This document shows, piece after piece, positions 25,301 through 32,190 of a stretch of DNA of 64,000 nucleotides (its first letter is position 1; each line of letters starts with the position of its first letter). Under the pieces are notes generated by a model. The model worked only from the letters and a program-made list of their open reading frames with translations. It did no database searches and was not told the origin of the DNA. Source of the stretch: Trileptium ribeirensis (taxonomy: Eukaryota; Nematoda; Enoplea; Enoplida; Thoracostomopsidae); NCBI GenBank assembly GCA_030248225.1, contig JASANE010020492.1, forward strand, positions 1 through 64,000, given 5' to 3'. A program made the translations under genes and the position numbers.

Positions 25301-25721
25301 ATATTCATATAAATATTTTGCTTCCATGAAGGTTCATGACCCGATCTTGGGTATTATCTTGCTCAAAAATATTGGTTTCTGTTTTAAAGAATACTTTCAT
25401 CAAAAAGCTGACTCTCCTCTTGCTTTGACTGATATGATGCTGTGATATGTACAACATTTGCAATGCACAGTATCTAATCAGTGAAAAGCTATATATACCG
25501 TTATCACTGATGGTTGGTAGGTATGCAGTGTGTAACTAGAATTTTAAAAACAAGCCTATTTAACCCATTATTATAATAATTTATTCTGAGACACAATTAT
25601 TTAATTCCACTTAAACTATACATTGTATATATTATTGTTTTACTTTTAGATAATAATGTCAAAACCTGCTGGAGCTGGACCGAAGGTGCCGGCGAAGCGA
25701 CCGACAGATTACGATGACTAG
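4294..25721 (+). CDS. CCT8: CCT8: T-complex protein 1 subunit theta (15 exons, N-terminal exon missing)
   Basis: Theta subunit of the hetero-oligomeric cytosolic chaperonin TRiC/CCT, which folds actin, tubulin and WD40 proteins in an ATP-driven chamber. Fifteen exons join in frame (530 codons including the stop): 4294-4384, 4683-4762, 7052-7183, 10278-10347, 12102-12230, 12933-12997, 15663-15800, 17247-17318, 17719-17892, 19549-19636, 20070-20185, 21350-21421, 22191-22283, 24101-24298, 25650-25721. Visible family marks are AYGPNG, VTNDAATI, QEQEVGDGTN (nucleotide binding), SIMSKQ-like (here CIMSKQFGNE), NVDNIRVCKIL, LNFSKGEE, VRLNSK, GATALP, NLMDDIER and IELAKQIEAFG. Animal CCT8 is about 548 residues, so only about 20 N-terminal residues are absent; they must lie upstream, in or beyond the window. 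The third intron uses a GC donor. The usual GGGA(T/V)E loop reads GAGAVE here. Assignment to theta, rather than another CCT subunit, rests on near-continuous similarity through all exons. Confidence 0.97.
4683..4762 (+). CDS. CCT8: CCT8 exon B (MNKMVINHLEKLFVTNDAAT)
   Basis: 80 nt between a TTTCAG acceptor and a GTTAGT donor. It encodes the near-invariant theta segment beginning MNKMVINHLEK and containing VTNDAATI, ending in KELE at a codon boundary. Equatorial domain. Confidence 0.95.
4890..5820 (+). repeat. Interspersed repeat family L, copy 1
   Basis: Shares long stretches with 22425-23225 and 32640-33280: GGATTTC..CAAATTTTTTGTCC, CATATCTCGCGACACAGGCTTC, AGTAGCGATTTTTCAAATTTC, GAGTGCCTAT and TCTAGAGTCCAACTTGA. 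No protein-coding potential was recognised. It lies in the CCT8 intron 4763-7051. Confidence 0.8.
5821..7051. other. Rest of CCT8 intron 2, no gene recognised
   Basis: AT-rich intron sequence. Around 6265-6380 and 6568-6620 there are G-rich or C-rich patches similar to debris elsewhere in the window. Nothing else supported. Confidence 0.4.
7052..7183 (+). CDS. CCT8: CCT8 exon C (GDGTN motif; GC donor)
   Basis: 44 codons after a TCTGCAG acceptor, starting VQHPAAKM and carrying QEQEVGDGTN, the nucleotide-binding motif of group II chaperonins (GDGTN is the theta form of GDGTT). The only boundary that keeps frame with exon D places the donor at 7184, giving ATG|GCAAGT, a GC-AG intron. The protein then reads LIRM|GLGPVEI across the junction, as expected for the family. 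Confidence 0.94.
7298..7409. repeat. Short foldback (MITE-like) element with 19-bp terminal inverted repeat
   Basis: CTCAGAAATAAAAGCAAAT at the left and its reverse complement at 7391-7409, with one mismatch. Inner arms (TCGTTCACGAACAGTTCG) also pair, so the 112-bp element could form a near-complete hairpin. Confidence 0.75.
7713..8169. repeat. 100-bp tandem repeat, five units (one deleted to 58 bp)
   Basis: Unit starts (ACGG(A/C)GGTC...) at 7718, 7818, 7918, 7976 and 8076. Units contain GGTCGACTCGCGGAGCAGTA, GAACATTATGCAGCAAAACT and GTTTGTCACCGTTACATTGG. The fourth interval is an internal deletion. The array ends about 75 bp from the 3' end of the CR1/L2-like LINE. Confidence 0.93.
8244..10215 (-). 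mobile_element. CR1/L2-like non-LTR retrotransposon, 5'-truncated and frameshifted
   Basis: The minus strand encodes, in order: a linker region (10146-9706, with SFLxxFF-like ADFSNFFYDKVNNIR); RT motifs in 9509-8874 (QSAYRPHRSTET; VALDLSAAFDTVDH, motif A; CGVSQGSVLGPLLFNLY, motif B; IYADDVVIYL, motif C); then the C-terminal part (VIRDLHWLPVRQRIVFKIAY around 8590-8530; LVFRKELKTLLFRVA near 8360-8310). The 3' end carries TTCAAC-type short repeats (8244-8261), as in CR1/L2 elements. The RT ORF and the upstream ORF are in different frames, and the 3' segment is broken by stops, so it is inactive. The endonuclease is missing. It lies antisense in the CCT8 intron 7184-10277, close to exon D. Confidence 0.93.
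8874..9509 (-). pseudogene. Reverse transcriptase fragment of the CR1/L2-like LINE
   Basis: A 211-codon open stretch carrying RT palm motifs A (DLSAAFDTVDH), B (GVSQGSVLGPLLF) and C (YADD). It is broken upstream by a frame change relative to 9706-10146 and downstream before the thumb/C-terminal part. The catalytic Asp residues are still present. CR1 or L2 clade is inferred from motif style only. Confidence 0.9.
10278..10347 (+). CDS. CCT8: CCT8 exon D
   Basis: 70 nt after a TTTTTAG acceptor; donor GTGAGT. It encodes GLGPVEISEGYDLAGKKAL and then EILE plus one base. The element matches the theta helix normally written SEVIEGYEIA-KAHEIL. An antisense LINE ends only about 60 bp upstream of this exon. 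Confidence 0.92.
10348..12101. other. CCT8 intron 4, no gene recognised
   Basis: Contains a GGAACC patch (10735-10778). The rest is AT-rich with no recognised element or coding sequence. Confidence 0.45.
12102..12230 (+). CDS. CCT8: CCT8 exon E (source of a local tandem duplication)
   Basis: 129 nt, acceptor TTTTTAG, donor GTAAGT. It contains LCCDKVND, then CIMSKQFGNEEFLTKL and TEAC, the intermediate-domain region of theta. The last 85 nt of the exon plus about 11 nt of intron are repeated downstream (see 12242-12455). Confidence 0.94.
12242..12455 (+). repeat. Tandem pseudo-exon copies of CCT8 exon E 3' part with donor sites
   Basis: The source block is 12146-12241 (85 nt of exon E plus the donor and about 6-11 nt of intron). 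Copies start at 12242, 12339 and 12436 (the last only about 20 bp), a period of 96-97 bp. Copies carry an extra T after TCGTCTA that shifts frame and creates a stop. Their duplicated donors read GGCAAGT near 12327 and GGTAAGT near 12424. No acceptor was duplicated, so they are decoy donors or non-functional pseudo-exons. Confidence 0.93.
12933..12997 (+). CDS. CCT8: CCT8 exon F
   Basis: 65 nt between TTTCAG and GTGAGT. It encodes VMITPKSVQS followed by FNVDNIRVCKIL, the conserved theta stretch leading into the apical domain. Confidence 0.93.
13290..14640 (+). repeat. Interspersed repeat family K, three tandem units of about 350-435 bp
   Basis: Landmarks recur at matching spacings: CCCTTCACGGAAGCA (about 13441, 13794, 14229), GATGCCTCTTTTT-like (about 13529, 13880, 14315) and CTGACGTC(C/T) (about 13632, 13989, 14415). 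Each unit has GATTTGGGGTCTGGTTCCG or a derivative. A fourth unit lies at 26965-27365. Long open frames here are by-products of the repeat. Confidence 0.88.
14655..14785 (+). repeat. Palindrome-bearing 125-bp block, copy 1 (possible Helitron/Helentron-like end)
   Basis: Starts GGTATTGTGTGAT.TCCACA, contains the perfect hairpin ATAGCATAT-CGAC-ATATGCTAT, and ends GAGTTACTAGT. About 85% like 38035-38161 by eye. Both copies sit directly beside a tandem array (family K here, the 51-bp minisatellite there). A 3' CTAG before T and a tandem-repeat core suggest a non-autonomous Helitron/Helentron relative; this is inference. Confidence 0.55.
14786..15662. other. Rest of CCT8 intron 6, no gene recognised
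   Basis: No repeat shared with the rest of the window and no coding signal noted. Confidence 0.4.
15663..15800 (+). CDS. CCT8: CCT8 exon G (apical domain)
   Basis: 46 codons, acceptor TTTTGCAG, donor GTTAGC. It encodes GSGIYNSQVVNGMVFKR and continues through KIAAYTTAFDI to QTETK, the start of the substrate-binding apical domain. Confidence 0.94.
16868..16945. repeat. Foldback element with ACGCAAACGCG / CGAGCGTTTTTT arms
   Basis: TTATCTGCACACGCAAACG pairs imperfectly with ATTTGCGAGCGTTTTTTGTG-CAGTTAAT. A related arrangement with the same core occurs at 60129-60262 (CGCACGCAAAACCGTTTAAA / ACGCATTTGCGTGCGGGCG). Confidence 0.55.
16945..17204. repeat. MITE-like element with about 60-bp imperfect inverted repeats and 11-bp direct repeat
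   Basis: ACTCTTGTTGTAAGCCTTAG near 16954 is inverted at about 17169-17186 (TAAGGCATACACAAGAGTAT). TACCCTCAAGG near 17000 is inverted as CCTTGAGGGTA near 17128. AGTGTCATACT flanks both ends (16945-16955, 17194-17204), a candidate target-site duplication. It ends about 40 bp before CCT8 exon H. Confidence 0.6.
17247..17318 (+). CDS. CCT8: CCT8 exon H
   Basis: 24 codons, acceptor ATTTTTAG, donor GTAATT. It encodes GTVLIQSAEEMLNFSKGEED and then IVEK, a strongly conserved apical-domain segment of theta. Confidence 0.95.
17719..17892 (+). CDS. CCT8: CCT8 exon I
   Basis: 58 codons, acceptor TTTTAG, donor GTAAGC. It begins QVRAIADAGVTAVVAGGK and contains LMAVRLNSKFDLRRLC and GATALPN. It covers the end of the apical domain and the return into the intermediate domain. 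Confidence 0.96.
17893..18294. other. Start of CCT8 intron 9, no gene recognised
   Basis: Unique-looking intron sequence. Nothing supported beyond the donor. Confidence 0.4.
18295..18460 (-). repeat. MITE family M, copy 1 (inverted orientation)
   Basis: Reverse complement of the central part of 26353-26559: CATGCTATGCCGTTCTCGAT, ACTAAGCCTAAGTCG, CCCCCGCTCTAAGCTGTTC, then TTTTTTCTAA. Terminal repeats are not clearly preserved. Confidence 0.75.
18461..19548. other. Rest of CCT8 intron 9, no gene recognised
   Basis: AT-rich; no shared repeat or coding sequence recognised. Confidence 0.4.
19549..19636 (+). CDS. CCT8: CCT8 exon J
   Basis: 88 nt, acceptor GATTTTAG, donor GTATGT. It encodes VPPAPDEIGHCDEIYVDEIG and then DTNVVIFRQ, matching the theta PPxxEEMGHCDxVYxxEVGDT region. 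Confidence 0.94.
20070..20185 (+). CDS. CCT8: CCT8 exon K (NLMDDIER helix)
   Basis: 116 nt, acceptor CTTTTAG, donor GTAACT. It encodes VATIVIRGSTQNLMDDIERS, then VDDGINTFKALTR. The Asp-rich helix corresponds to the region carrying the catalytic Asp of group II chaperonins. Confidence 0.95.
20533..20776. repeat. MITE-like element with poly-C tract, family P copy 1
   Basis: Ends approximate GGCTAGTCCAAA inverted repeats (CTAGTTCAAAG at left, GTTTGGACTAGCCAGCC at right). The interior has ATTTTCGGCTGCCCCCAGGC, TCTAAACGCGACAAAAT and a C10 tract. The same sequence occurs inverted at 25124-25285. Inserted in CCT8 intron 20186-21349. Confidence 0.78.
21350..21421 (+). CDS. CCT8: CCT8 exon L
   Basis: 24 codons, acceptor CTTTCAG, donor GTATGA (weak). 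It encodes DNRLLPGAGAVEIELAKQIE, then AFGA. The family's GGG appears as GAG here. Confidence 0.93.
21575..21735 (+). repeat. MITE family M, degenerate copy 2
   Basis: Shares TGTAACGTTAGAAAAA, GGCTACGGCTTAGTACAT, ATCGAAAATGGCGTAGCAT and the end TGACATTGGCC with 26353-26559. Confidence 0.65.
21736..22190. other. CCT8 intron 13 remainder, no gene recognised
   Basis: No repeat or coding signal recognised. Confidence 0.4.
22191..22283 (+). CDS. CCT8: CCT8 exon M
   Basis: 31 codons, acceptor ATGTAG, donor GTACGT. It encodes VCPGLEQYAIAKFAQALE, then TLPKILADNAGCK. C-terminal equatorial domain. Confidence 0.95.
22425..23225 (+). repeat. Interspersed repeat family L, copy 2
   Basis: Clear similarity to 4890-5820 over its whole length, including AAATTTTTTGTCC, ACTTCCGGGTGAAAAGGG, ATATCCCTCGACACAGG, AGCGATTTTTCAAATTTCGC, GAGTGCCTAT and AACACAGTCTGTTACAGGTAA. 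Confidence 0.82.
23226..24100. other. Rest of CCT8 intron 14, no gene recognised
   Basis: Around 23244 and again at 33287 the phrase ACCCTCGCTTGCGAGTTAC occurs, probably the outer edge of family L. A C/T-rich patch lies at 23380-23470. No coding sequence supported. Confidence 0.4.
24101..24298 (+). CDS. CCT8: CCT8 exon N
   Basis: 66 codons, acceptor TTTATAG, donor GTTAGT. It contains ATEILSKLYAAHQNN, GILDPYIVKHWAIKLA and TILKVDQ, the C-terminal equatorial helices of theta. Confidence 0.95.
24600..24800. repeat. Foldback family F (ACAGTCACGGACAAAA ends), degenerate copy
   Basis: Contains GTGACTACAGGGACAAAAC, ACTACAGTCACGTCC and TTTTTGTCCTCGACTATAGT in opposed orientation. Better copies are at 40963-41086 and 60449-60588. 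Confidence 0.45.
25124..25285. repeat. MITE-like element with G14 tract, family P copy 2 (inverted)
   Basis: Bounded by TAGTCCAAA at left and TTTGGACTAGCC at right. It contains a run of 14 G, then TTTTGTCGCGTTTAGACG and TGGGGGCAGCCGAAAATG. It is the reverse complement of much of 20533-20776. Confidence 0.8.
25286..25649. other. End of CCT8 intron 15, no gene recognised
   Basis: AT-rich sequence leading to the terminal exon acceptor. Confidence 0.4.
25650..25721 (+). CDS. CCT8: CCT8 terminal exon
   Basis: Acceptor ACTTTTAG; 23 codons and a TAG stop at 25719-25721. It encodes IIMSKPAGAGPKVPAKRPTD, then YDD. The acidic end resembles the normal theta tail that lines the chamber. Confidence 0.94.
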   Translation: MIMSKPAGAGPKVPAKRPTDYDD

Positions 25722-25744
25722 TCTGATATTTTGTTTTTAAACTG

Positions 25745-25750
25745 AATAAA
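25745..25750 (+). terminator. CCT8 polyadenylation signal AATAAA
   Basis: A canonical AATAAA hexamer begins 24 nt after the CCT8 stop, in ACTGAATAAAATC. It predicts a very short 3' UTR with cleavage near 25765-25775. Confidence 0.75.
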
Positions 25751-26352
25751 ATCTTAATAGAAATGGTTTGTTGAGACTCTACATTGGGGATTAGGACATT
25801 GCAAACGCCAATATAACGATATAGTACTCTGTTTTGAATAATGAAAGTTTTCTCAATTTGGAATAGATATTTGTTTAGCAAGAGCATAACACGGCCATGT
25901 CACCATTAGTAGTGCAATGGTATATATATGATTAAAAAACCATTATTATAGTTCTGTGCGGGAAGTGGGAGTCCTCCGGTTTTTCTTGGTCTTAGTATTA
26001 GGCTCAGGCTTAACATACCGAAGCATACCATTTAGCTTACGTCCCTGAAGATTACATTAACCCGTGGCGTCATAGGCAATTCGGAATCCTTGCGTAGCCG
26101 CGGTACGTGGGATATTATGATGCGTTTTTGCAGTCATCTATTTTTTTTGTTTCCCGCATAGACTTCCACGTTTGCAACAGCTTTGCGATGCATTTCGCTA
26201 ACTTAGATTGTCGTGCGTTTGGACGTGCCTCGTTCATTCACTTTATAATGTACCTTAAAGAACAGTCCAACAGCCCTAAAAGCTTAGTGGATAACGTACA
26301 AGGATCTCATCGAAACGACCCATGTTAGATCAGCTCCGCCGTTTTTTTTGTC

Positions 26353-26559
26353 TGGCCAATGTCACCTTTAGGGGTCGGACGTTATAACGTTAGAAAAAAG
26401 AACAGCACAGAGCGGGGGGTTCCGGGAGGCCGTAGCCCCCCGACTTAGGCTTAGTACATGGCTCATATAGGGACCTTAGCTTAGGCTAAGACTAAGGCAT
26501 ATTATATCGAGAACGGCATAGCATGCATTTCACTTCCGCCCCTAAAGGTTACATTGGCC
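26353..26559 (+). repeat. MITE family M, best copy, with about 25-bp terminal inverted repeats
   Basis: Left end GGCCAATGTCACCTTTAGG and right end CCTAAAGGTTACATTGGCC are inverted with one substitution and one indel. Interior GTTATAACGTTAGAAAAAAG and a G6/C6 pair. Length about 207 bp and no ORF: a non-autonomous DNA transposon. Located between CCT8 and the first found TSR1 exon. Confidence 0.82.
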
Positions 26560-26964
26560 TCTTGTCTGATAGAAAAGAAATTCACAGTCGAGTTTGTTTG
26601 AGCAATTTCCAATACAAGTGGGACAGTGACAAAGTCGTTAATTGCATACATGTCCTTCAGTAAACCATGCAATTGTTATCTTTTACTGGCAACTGTTAGC
26701 GCTTTCCTGATTAAATCCATCTTCGACTTACGGTATCTTACTGCTTGTTGCACGTTTCTGAATGCTTTTTTTGCGTTTATGTTTGTGTTCTCACATGTTT
26801 TTATAAAGTAAAATTTTGTTGTTTACCAAACAATAGAGGCATATATATATCGAGGGCGATAATTTGACATGCAAATATTCATTCATTGATTCAGTCAAAG
26901 ATCTCAGATCTTTGTGGACAAGTGCAGTATTACACTGACTCCGTAGCTTTAAAACGGCGTATTG
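26560..26964. other. Intergenic, no gene recognised
   Basis: AT-rich; no repeat shared with the rest of the window. Confidence 0.4.
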
Positions 26965-27365
26965 AACCGGCATAGTTGATTTACCGTGTATATCCCAGAG
27001 CGTTTTTTGATTTGGGGTCTGGTTCCGGGCTCAAGGGTCAAAATGTGGGTTTTTTGGCCCCATTTTAGTACCCTTCATGGAAGCAAGGTTATTTTTTCTC
27101 TGTTTGGTTGGATTTTATAGTAAAACGATAAAAACCGATGCCTCTTTTTTGTTTTTCGATCAAAACCCTGGTTCTAGAGTTATGGGGTTTGACGTATGGT
27201 GCGCAATGGTTCCCCGACCCAAAATTTGTCCTGACGTCCTGGGCGGCTGAAAGTTTCACTTGGGGGTTTTCGGGCATAGGAAACAGATTGCCGGTGTTGG
27301 TTTTGCTGTGTGGCCGATGGTTCTATGGAGACGAGGGTATGGCATCGCCATGGTTAATCGACCCT
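26965..27365 (+). repeat. Interspersed repeat family K, single unit
   Basis: Matches the 13.3-14.6 kb units: GATTTACCGTGTATATCCC, TTGATTTGGGGTCTGGTTCC, GGCCCCATTTTAGTACCCTT, AAAACGATAAAAACCGATGC and CTGACGTCCTGGGCGGCTG. Confidence 0.88.
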
Positions 27366-29581
27366 ACTATAATCTACAATGCAATACAAAACTGAAAAAC
27401 GTTAATATCCGGGTCATTTCACGAAACCATGTACTTTTGAAACACCACTTTTTGAAGCCAAAATGAAACGTTTTCGTATGTACAGTGTCTAAACCCCTTC
27501 CGACATAAAATAACCCTGAATTGTTCGAGTATCGATGTCTCTATGCAAAACGAGCTACCTGAATCCTGCTCCAGGGGTCGCAAAGGGTACCCCTGGGGGT
27601 CAAATTTTAATCCGAAAGAAGTGTAACGAAGTGACATGTGAACCATGGTCTGTTTGTATGCAAGTCTGAAGGGTCATGGTAAAGCCATTTGGAGCACTTG
27701 TGACCTAAAATTGGCGCAGCTAGAACCCTTTTATGGTTAAAATCGACCAAATTAGAACAAGCCTGTCGCAGAAGTTTTTCTAGCGCAACGGAGACAGCAC
27801 CTACTGATACCATTTTATGCTCACAAACCAACCATAAGTAGGGGATGTCCGATCAAAAATTTCAGGCCGATTCTTAGGCCTTGTAAAAATTGGCATGCGA
27901 TATGTGTTAGTCGGGGGGGCTACACTTCAGGTCGGGGTGGGGGCACACCTCAGGTTGGGGGAGCTACAGCTTCCTACAACATACATTGCGTGAAACTTTA
28001 GCTATTTCTAGAGATTCTAGATTTATTTTAACACGCTGCTGCTATAAAACACGCAATTATTGATCTATGATTAGCTTACATTTAGGTGATGATACCAAGG
28101 ACAATGAAAAAAATAAATGTGCGGGCACGCTGAAGGGTTCCCTAGCTACCCAGTTAATATCACGGCCCCATGTCTTGGTGCAACGATGATGAATTTATAT
28201 ACTAATATGGTTCTTGCGACCTTGGGTTTCTTTTATTATACATGCGCTACATTTTCATTAAAAATTTTTAATAGATGGGTCGATTCTAGTGGGGCTTTAC
28301 TATGTTTATATCCGGCCTATTGTAAGATTGTATGCTAAATTTGGCTTTTTGAATTTCGTCAGGTCGGAGGGGCCCATTTTGCATACCCCATTTTTGGCAC
28401 TTTATGACCTTCGACGTCATAATCAAACAACACATGGACAGACGCTGATAATCTTTTTTCAATAATACCTGCACTGATTACGATTACCGTTATATAACAT
28501 TTTTGGCTCTAGTGCACTTTGACCTTATTTACCAGCGTATGCAAGCTGCCAGATTTGACCTTTGCCGGGGGGCTACATGTCACGAAAAAAAATTTCGGAA
28601 GCTTGACGTCAGTTTCAGCGTCGATGCTTATTCCCAAATTTTTGCGGAAAAAATTAGCAAATACCAAAGGATCACACTGAAATGAAAAACGCATATATGT
28701 ATCACGTGCTAGCGATACGGCGAACGCTTAAGTGGGACATGTGTTTTTGGCTTCATTTGGCCAACCCGGTTTGAATACCTCTGGCTCCTGCTATGTTAGG
28801 GGTACAGAGGTCCACGATATCTTATTATGACCGTCGGACGTGCTATTCTTACATCACACAGCGACATTAAGTTTCCTTGCAAAAGACTGGTGGTATGGGC
28901 CAAAAAGTGCCGATGTAGCCCCCCACGACTAAAATGGCACGGTTTCGTGAAATAAACTATACACAAACGGCCAAGCGTCGCAGAAACTAGTTAAAAACGC
29001 ACTCAAAGGAGTAAGGGTATAATCTATTTTTACAAGCTAACATATAATTATATGTGCGTAATGTAAAAACTAATAGTCACAGCAAGGGGTGCTCTGCTCA
29101 TTATCGGTACGCCGGACAGAATACTGGCAGGCCTACCTAGTCGAAACCCGGCGGCCTCGAGGAAGGTAGGCTGGCCGGAGGGCCTTTTGTCAGCTGTTCC
29201 AGACGGTGTTCAACACCACTTCTTGGAACACATTAGTTTGATGTGACTCGAATTTAGTTAGTCGGAAAGTGATGTTATTGAACCCGACGGTACAATAATT
29301 GTAGCATCTTTTTTGGAGTTGTTCTTGCTGGTTAAGGTCTGTCTTGGTTTAGGTTTTTTGTGTTGCTTTTGATAATCGGTGTTGGCTCGTTTGAGAAAAT
29401 AAGATCTCCTTTCTGGCCAGGGTTGTAATATAATCTTTTATAGTAGGTACATAGGGACTTAAACCTTTAACGCATGAATTGCATTATGCAAAGTTTGATA
29501 AAATCAAGCCAACACCAGGAAGAACGGAACAGGCCAAAACAAACAAACCAGAAAACAGAAACCAGCCGAGACAAAAACAAC
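27366..29581. other. Intergenic, G-rich patches, no gene recognised
   Basis: Contains GGGGGGGCTACA and GTCGGGGTGGGGGC patches (27910-27970) and a GC-rich stretch at 29100-29230. The missing first exon of TSR1 may lie in 25.8-32.0 kb, but I could not identify it. Confidence 0.4.
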
Positions 29582-30180
29582 TTAATGCATGAGTAAACTT
29601 AAGGTGCGCCGCCTACCATCCCCTTCTGTCATTAGCGATTGGCGATCGCTTGTTCGGCGTACCAGCCATCCGTCAACATATAAGAGAACATAAAATTGAT
29701 GTTTTGGGCAACGCATCCAAAACGTTAAGTAACAAAAAACTGCCCTATTAACGATTACTTCAAAAACATTAAGTAACCGGTTTGTGACCGTCCGACATTT
29801 TAACTGGGAAATTTTTATTTTATTATCGAAGGAAAATTCCACGGTTTGGTGTCTTAAAACCTGCACATCACGTATAATGTTAGCGAACTACACGTATTAT
29901 CATTAATAAAATGAAATGTGTTAGCGTAACGAAAAATGTTAAATTCGAGTTGCCACGTTGTGCGTTGTGAAACGAATTTGTGGCCAAACAGCAAATAGGT
30001 GCATTGTGTTAGCGAACAGAAATTACCCCGTTTTGCAATCAGTCGCTCTGCGTTCGCGAACGGAAATTTTTGAATTTGAAATTGGCTATTGCAATGACTG
30101 TTTTGTTCTCTAACAGCGTTTTGTACATAGTGTCAAAAGAGGATGGTAGGTGGCGCAGCTTAAGTTTACTCATGCATTAA
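29582..30180. mobile_element. 599-bp MITE with 40-bp terminal inverted repeats
   Basis: Left 29582-29621 and right 30141-30180 are inverted repeats matching at 38 of 40 positions, beginning TTAATGCATGAGTAAAC. The outermost TTAA or TA may be the target duplication (piggyBac- or Tc1/mariner-like), which the sequence cannot settle. No transposase ORF. Confidence 0.9.
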
Positions 30181-30487
30181 AAAAGCACTAATTTCACCTG
30201 TCCGCATCGCTATGAATCGAAACTTATTTCAGTTATATTTTGTGGCTGAAGCAATTCGTATCTAATTATACTCCTTCATTAATCTGGTGGAACCGGAATA
30301 AAGTAGGTATTTTGTTTTGACGAACACCCGAGTTTTGGTGCAATAGCTCTGTGGATTCTCTGATTTGGTTCAAATTTTTACAATGCACTCACCGTCACCT
30401 CCACAGACGACAAGACATAGAAAGTGTCGTTTTGCTGTGAATGATTTCGGTTGAACCAAGAGAGCTACTCCTACGCTAATTCAAGAG

Positions 30488-30802
30488 TAAACTTAAGCCG
30501 TCAACCATCTTCTTTGACACCATGTACAAAACCTTGTTAGAGAACAAAGCTCGAATTTCAATAGCCGTTTTCGATTTCGATTTTTTTGCACCATAACGCC
30601 ATTAGCGAATGCAATTGGGCTCCCGCACTTTAAAAGCAATCTGTTCGAGAACATTTTCAAATTATAATGTATGAAATATGAAACGGACCATTTTCTGTTT
30701 TTTGTACAAAAATGAAATTGATGTTCAGTTAGCAACAGAATGGCATTTACTTTCGACAAAAGAGCATGGCAAGCGGCACTGCTGAAGTTTAGTCATGCGT
30801 AA
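30488..30802. mobile_element. Second, degenerate member of the 599-bp MITE family
   Basis: Left GAGTAAACTTAAGCCGTC and right GCTGAAGTTTAGTCATGCG (inverted) resemble the 40-bp ends of 29582-30180. The inner left flank (ACCATGTACAAAACCTTGTT, AGAGAACAAAGC) is the reverse complement of the inner right flank of the first element. Shorter, about 315 bp. Confidence 0.68.
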
Positions 30803-32032
30803 GCTAAAAACTCTGCTCCTAATATTTTGTTTCAGTTATACTTTCCGTAATCAATAATTCCTGCGTAAACCTGCTTTAATATTACATCTTTTCAACATAA
30901 AAAATTCATGAATTTCGGGCGTACTCCAAACAAAAGCTTTCAGATGAAATTGCAACACTTACATTTCATACACCCGCTATGCACCGCAGAGCATACACTG
31001 TTACCATGACATGACTAACAGGCAACATGAAAACCGGGAAAACGGTGCTTTAGGCTTCGATGCTTCTGGTGCTAGTCGATGCACAAACCAGGGTACCAAG
31101 CTTTAGATGAATAGATACGGGTACTCAATGTATACGTCATGCAAAGAGACATACGCGTGTAGGGTAAAAATATTATACATATTTCCAATGAGTACACTGA
31201 TTGAATGTTAAGACAGACACCAGTCCTTCGGGCTTCAAATGGAATTAAAATTGTCTAGCTGTGGTGGCTAACCAGCAATCTACCTTAGATCAATCACCCT
31301 CTTTCCGGCTTGTAATATTCGCCATTGACTGGGCTCTCTAAATAGGGGAGAGGGACTGGCATTTTCAATTGCCCCCTGCAAAATTTTGGGCTCCCCTCGG
31401 TTCATCGCCTCTTGGCAATTCTTTTGTTTGCACTTGGTAAGAACACCTCAAAATGTACATAAAATTTGATCAAAATGTACATAAAATTTGATCAAAATTT
31501 TTAGTAAAATTCCGTCGTGAAGCCAAAAATTTGATCCAAAATATTTTTTCTCCATCACAAACATTTTGGAAGTGTTTCTGGTATGATTTTTAAGCGGTTT
31601 TATTGGCAAAATCGGGAGCCTCCTGGTTCGGAACCATGGGGCGCTGGTTCATTCCGTCGAGCAAAATTTTCACCGAATGGAAAAGTGTGATTGATTGTGT
31701 CGGAACACGTGACGGAACTCATTAGGAAAAGAAACTCCTAGCAACACGGTGCGGCTCCTCCGGTGTCTCCAGAGCACATGTTGTCAAAATTAAATCAAAA
31801 ATTGTGGGCTGAATAATCAAAGGTGTTTGCTGCCGTGGTTGAAGCATTAGTTGGTTGCCCGCTGTCTGAAGTTGGTTGTGAGTAGTCGTCTCTGGATAGC
31901 CATTTGAGCGCATAACCCGCAGCCTTTGTATAAATCTGTGACAGTGTATTTTTGGGTTTCAGCATAATTCATTTCTTAGTATATATTTTTGCATTATATA
32001 ACTCGTTTTGTCTCCTATTATTTCTTTTTCAG
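30803..32032. other. Upstream of TSR1 exon a, no gene recognised
   Basis: A partial family-P-like G/C block lies near 31330-31420, and TGTACATAAAATTTGATCAAAA is directly duplicated near 31450-31490. No coding sequence recognised. Confidence 0.4.
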
Positions 32033-32190
32033 GCCGTGTTGCCGTTAAGCTGTTATCGCGTCGTGTCAAGCGCGATTTGAGCCGAATTGCCCGTCGAAAC
32101 AAAATCAAACAAGAACGCCTGCACAAACGCGAAGCCGCGCTGTCGCAAAAGCGGAGACTTGGCGGTGTCAATGCACCACCGTTCCTTGTA
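32033..32190 (+). CDS. TSR1: TSR1 exon a (basic N-terminal region)
   Basis: 158 nt, acceptor TTTTTCAG, donor GTAAGT. It encodes [20 protein letters not shown], then a basic helix through [15 protein letters not shown], matching the TSR1 segment that ends in the family's K(R/Q)QLGG. It starts in phase 2, so a short basic upstream exon is missing. Confidence 0.92.

Noticed and set aside
30390..30470. Basic peptide MHSPSPPQTTRHRK as the TSR1 first exon
   Set aside because: Composition is suggestive, but it lacks the expected KQxNKxHKxGxHRxKG pattern and an in-phase donor ending one base into a codon.
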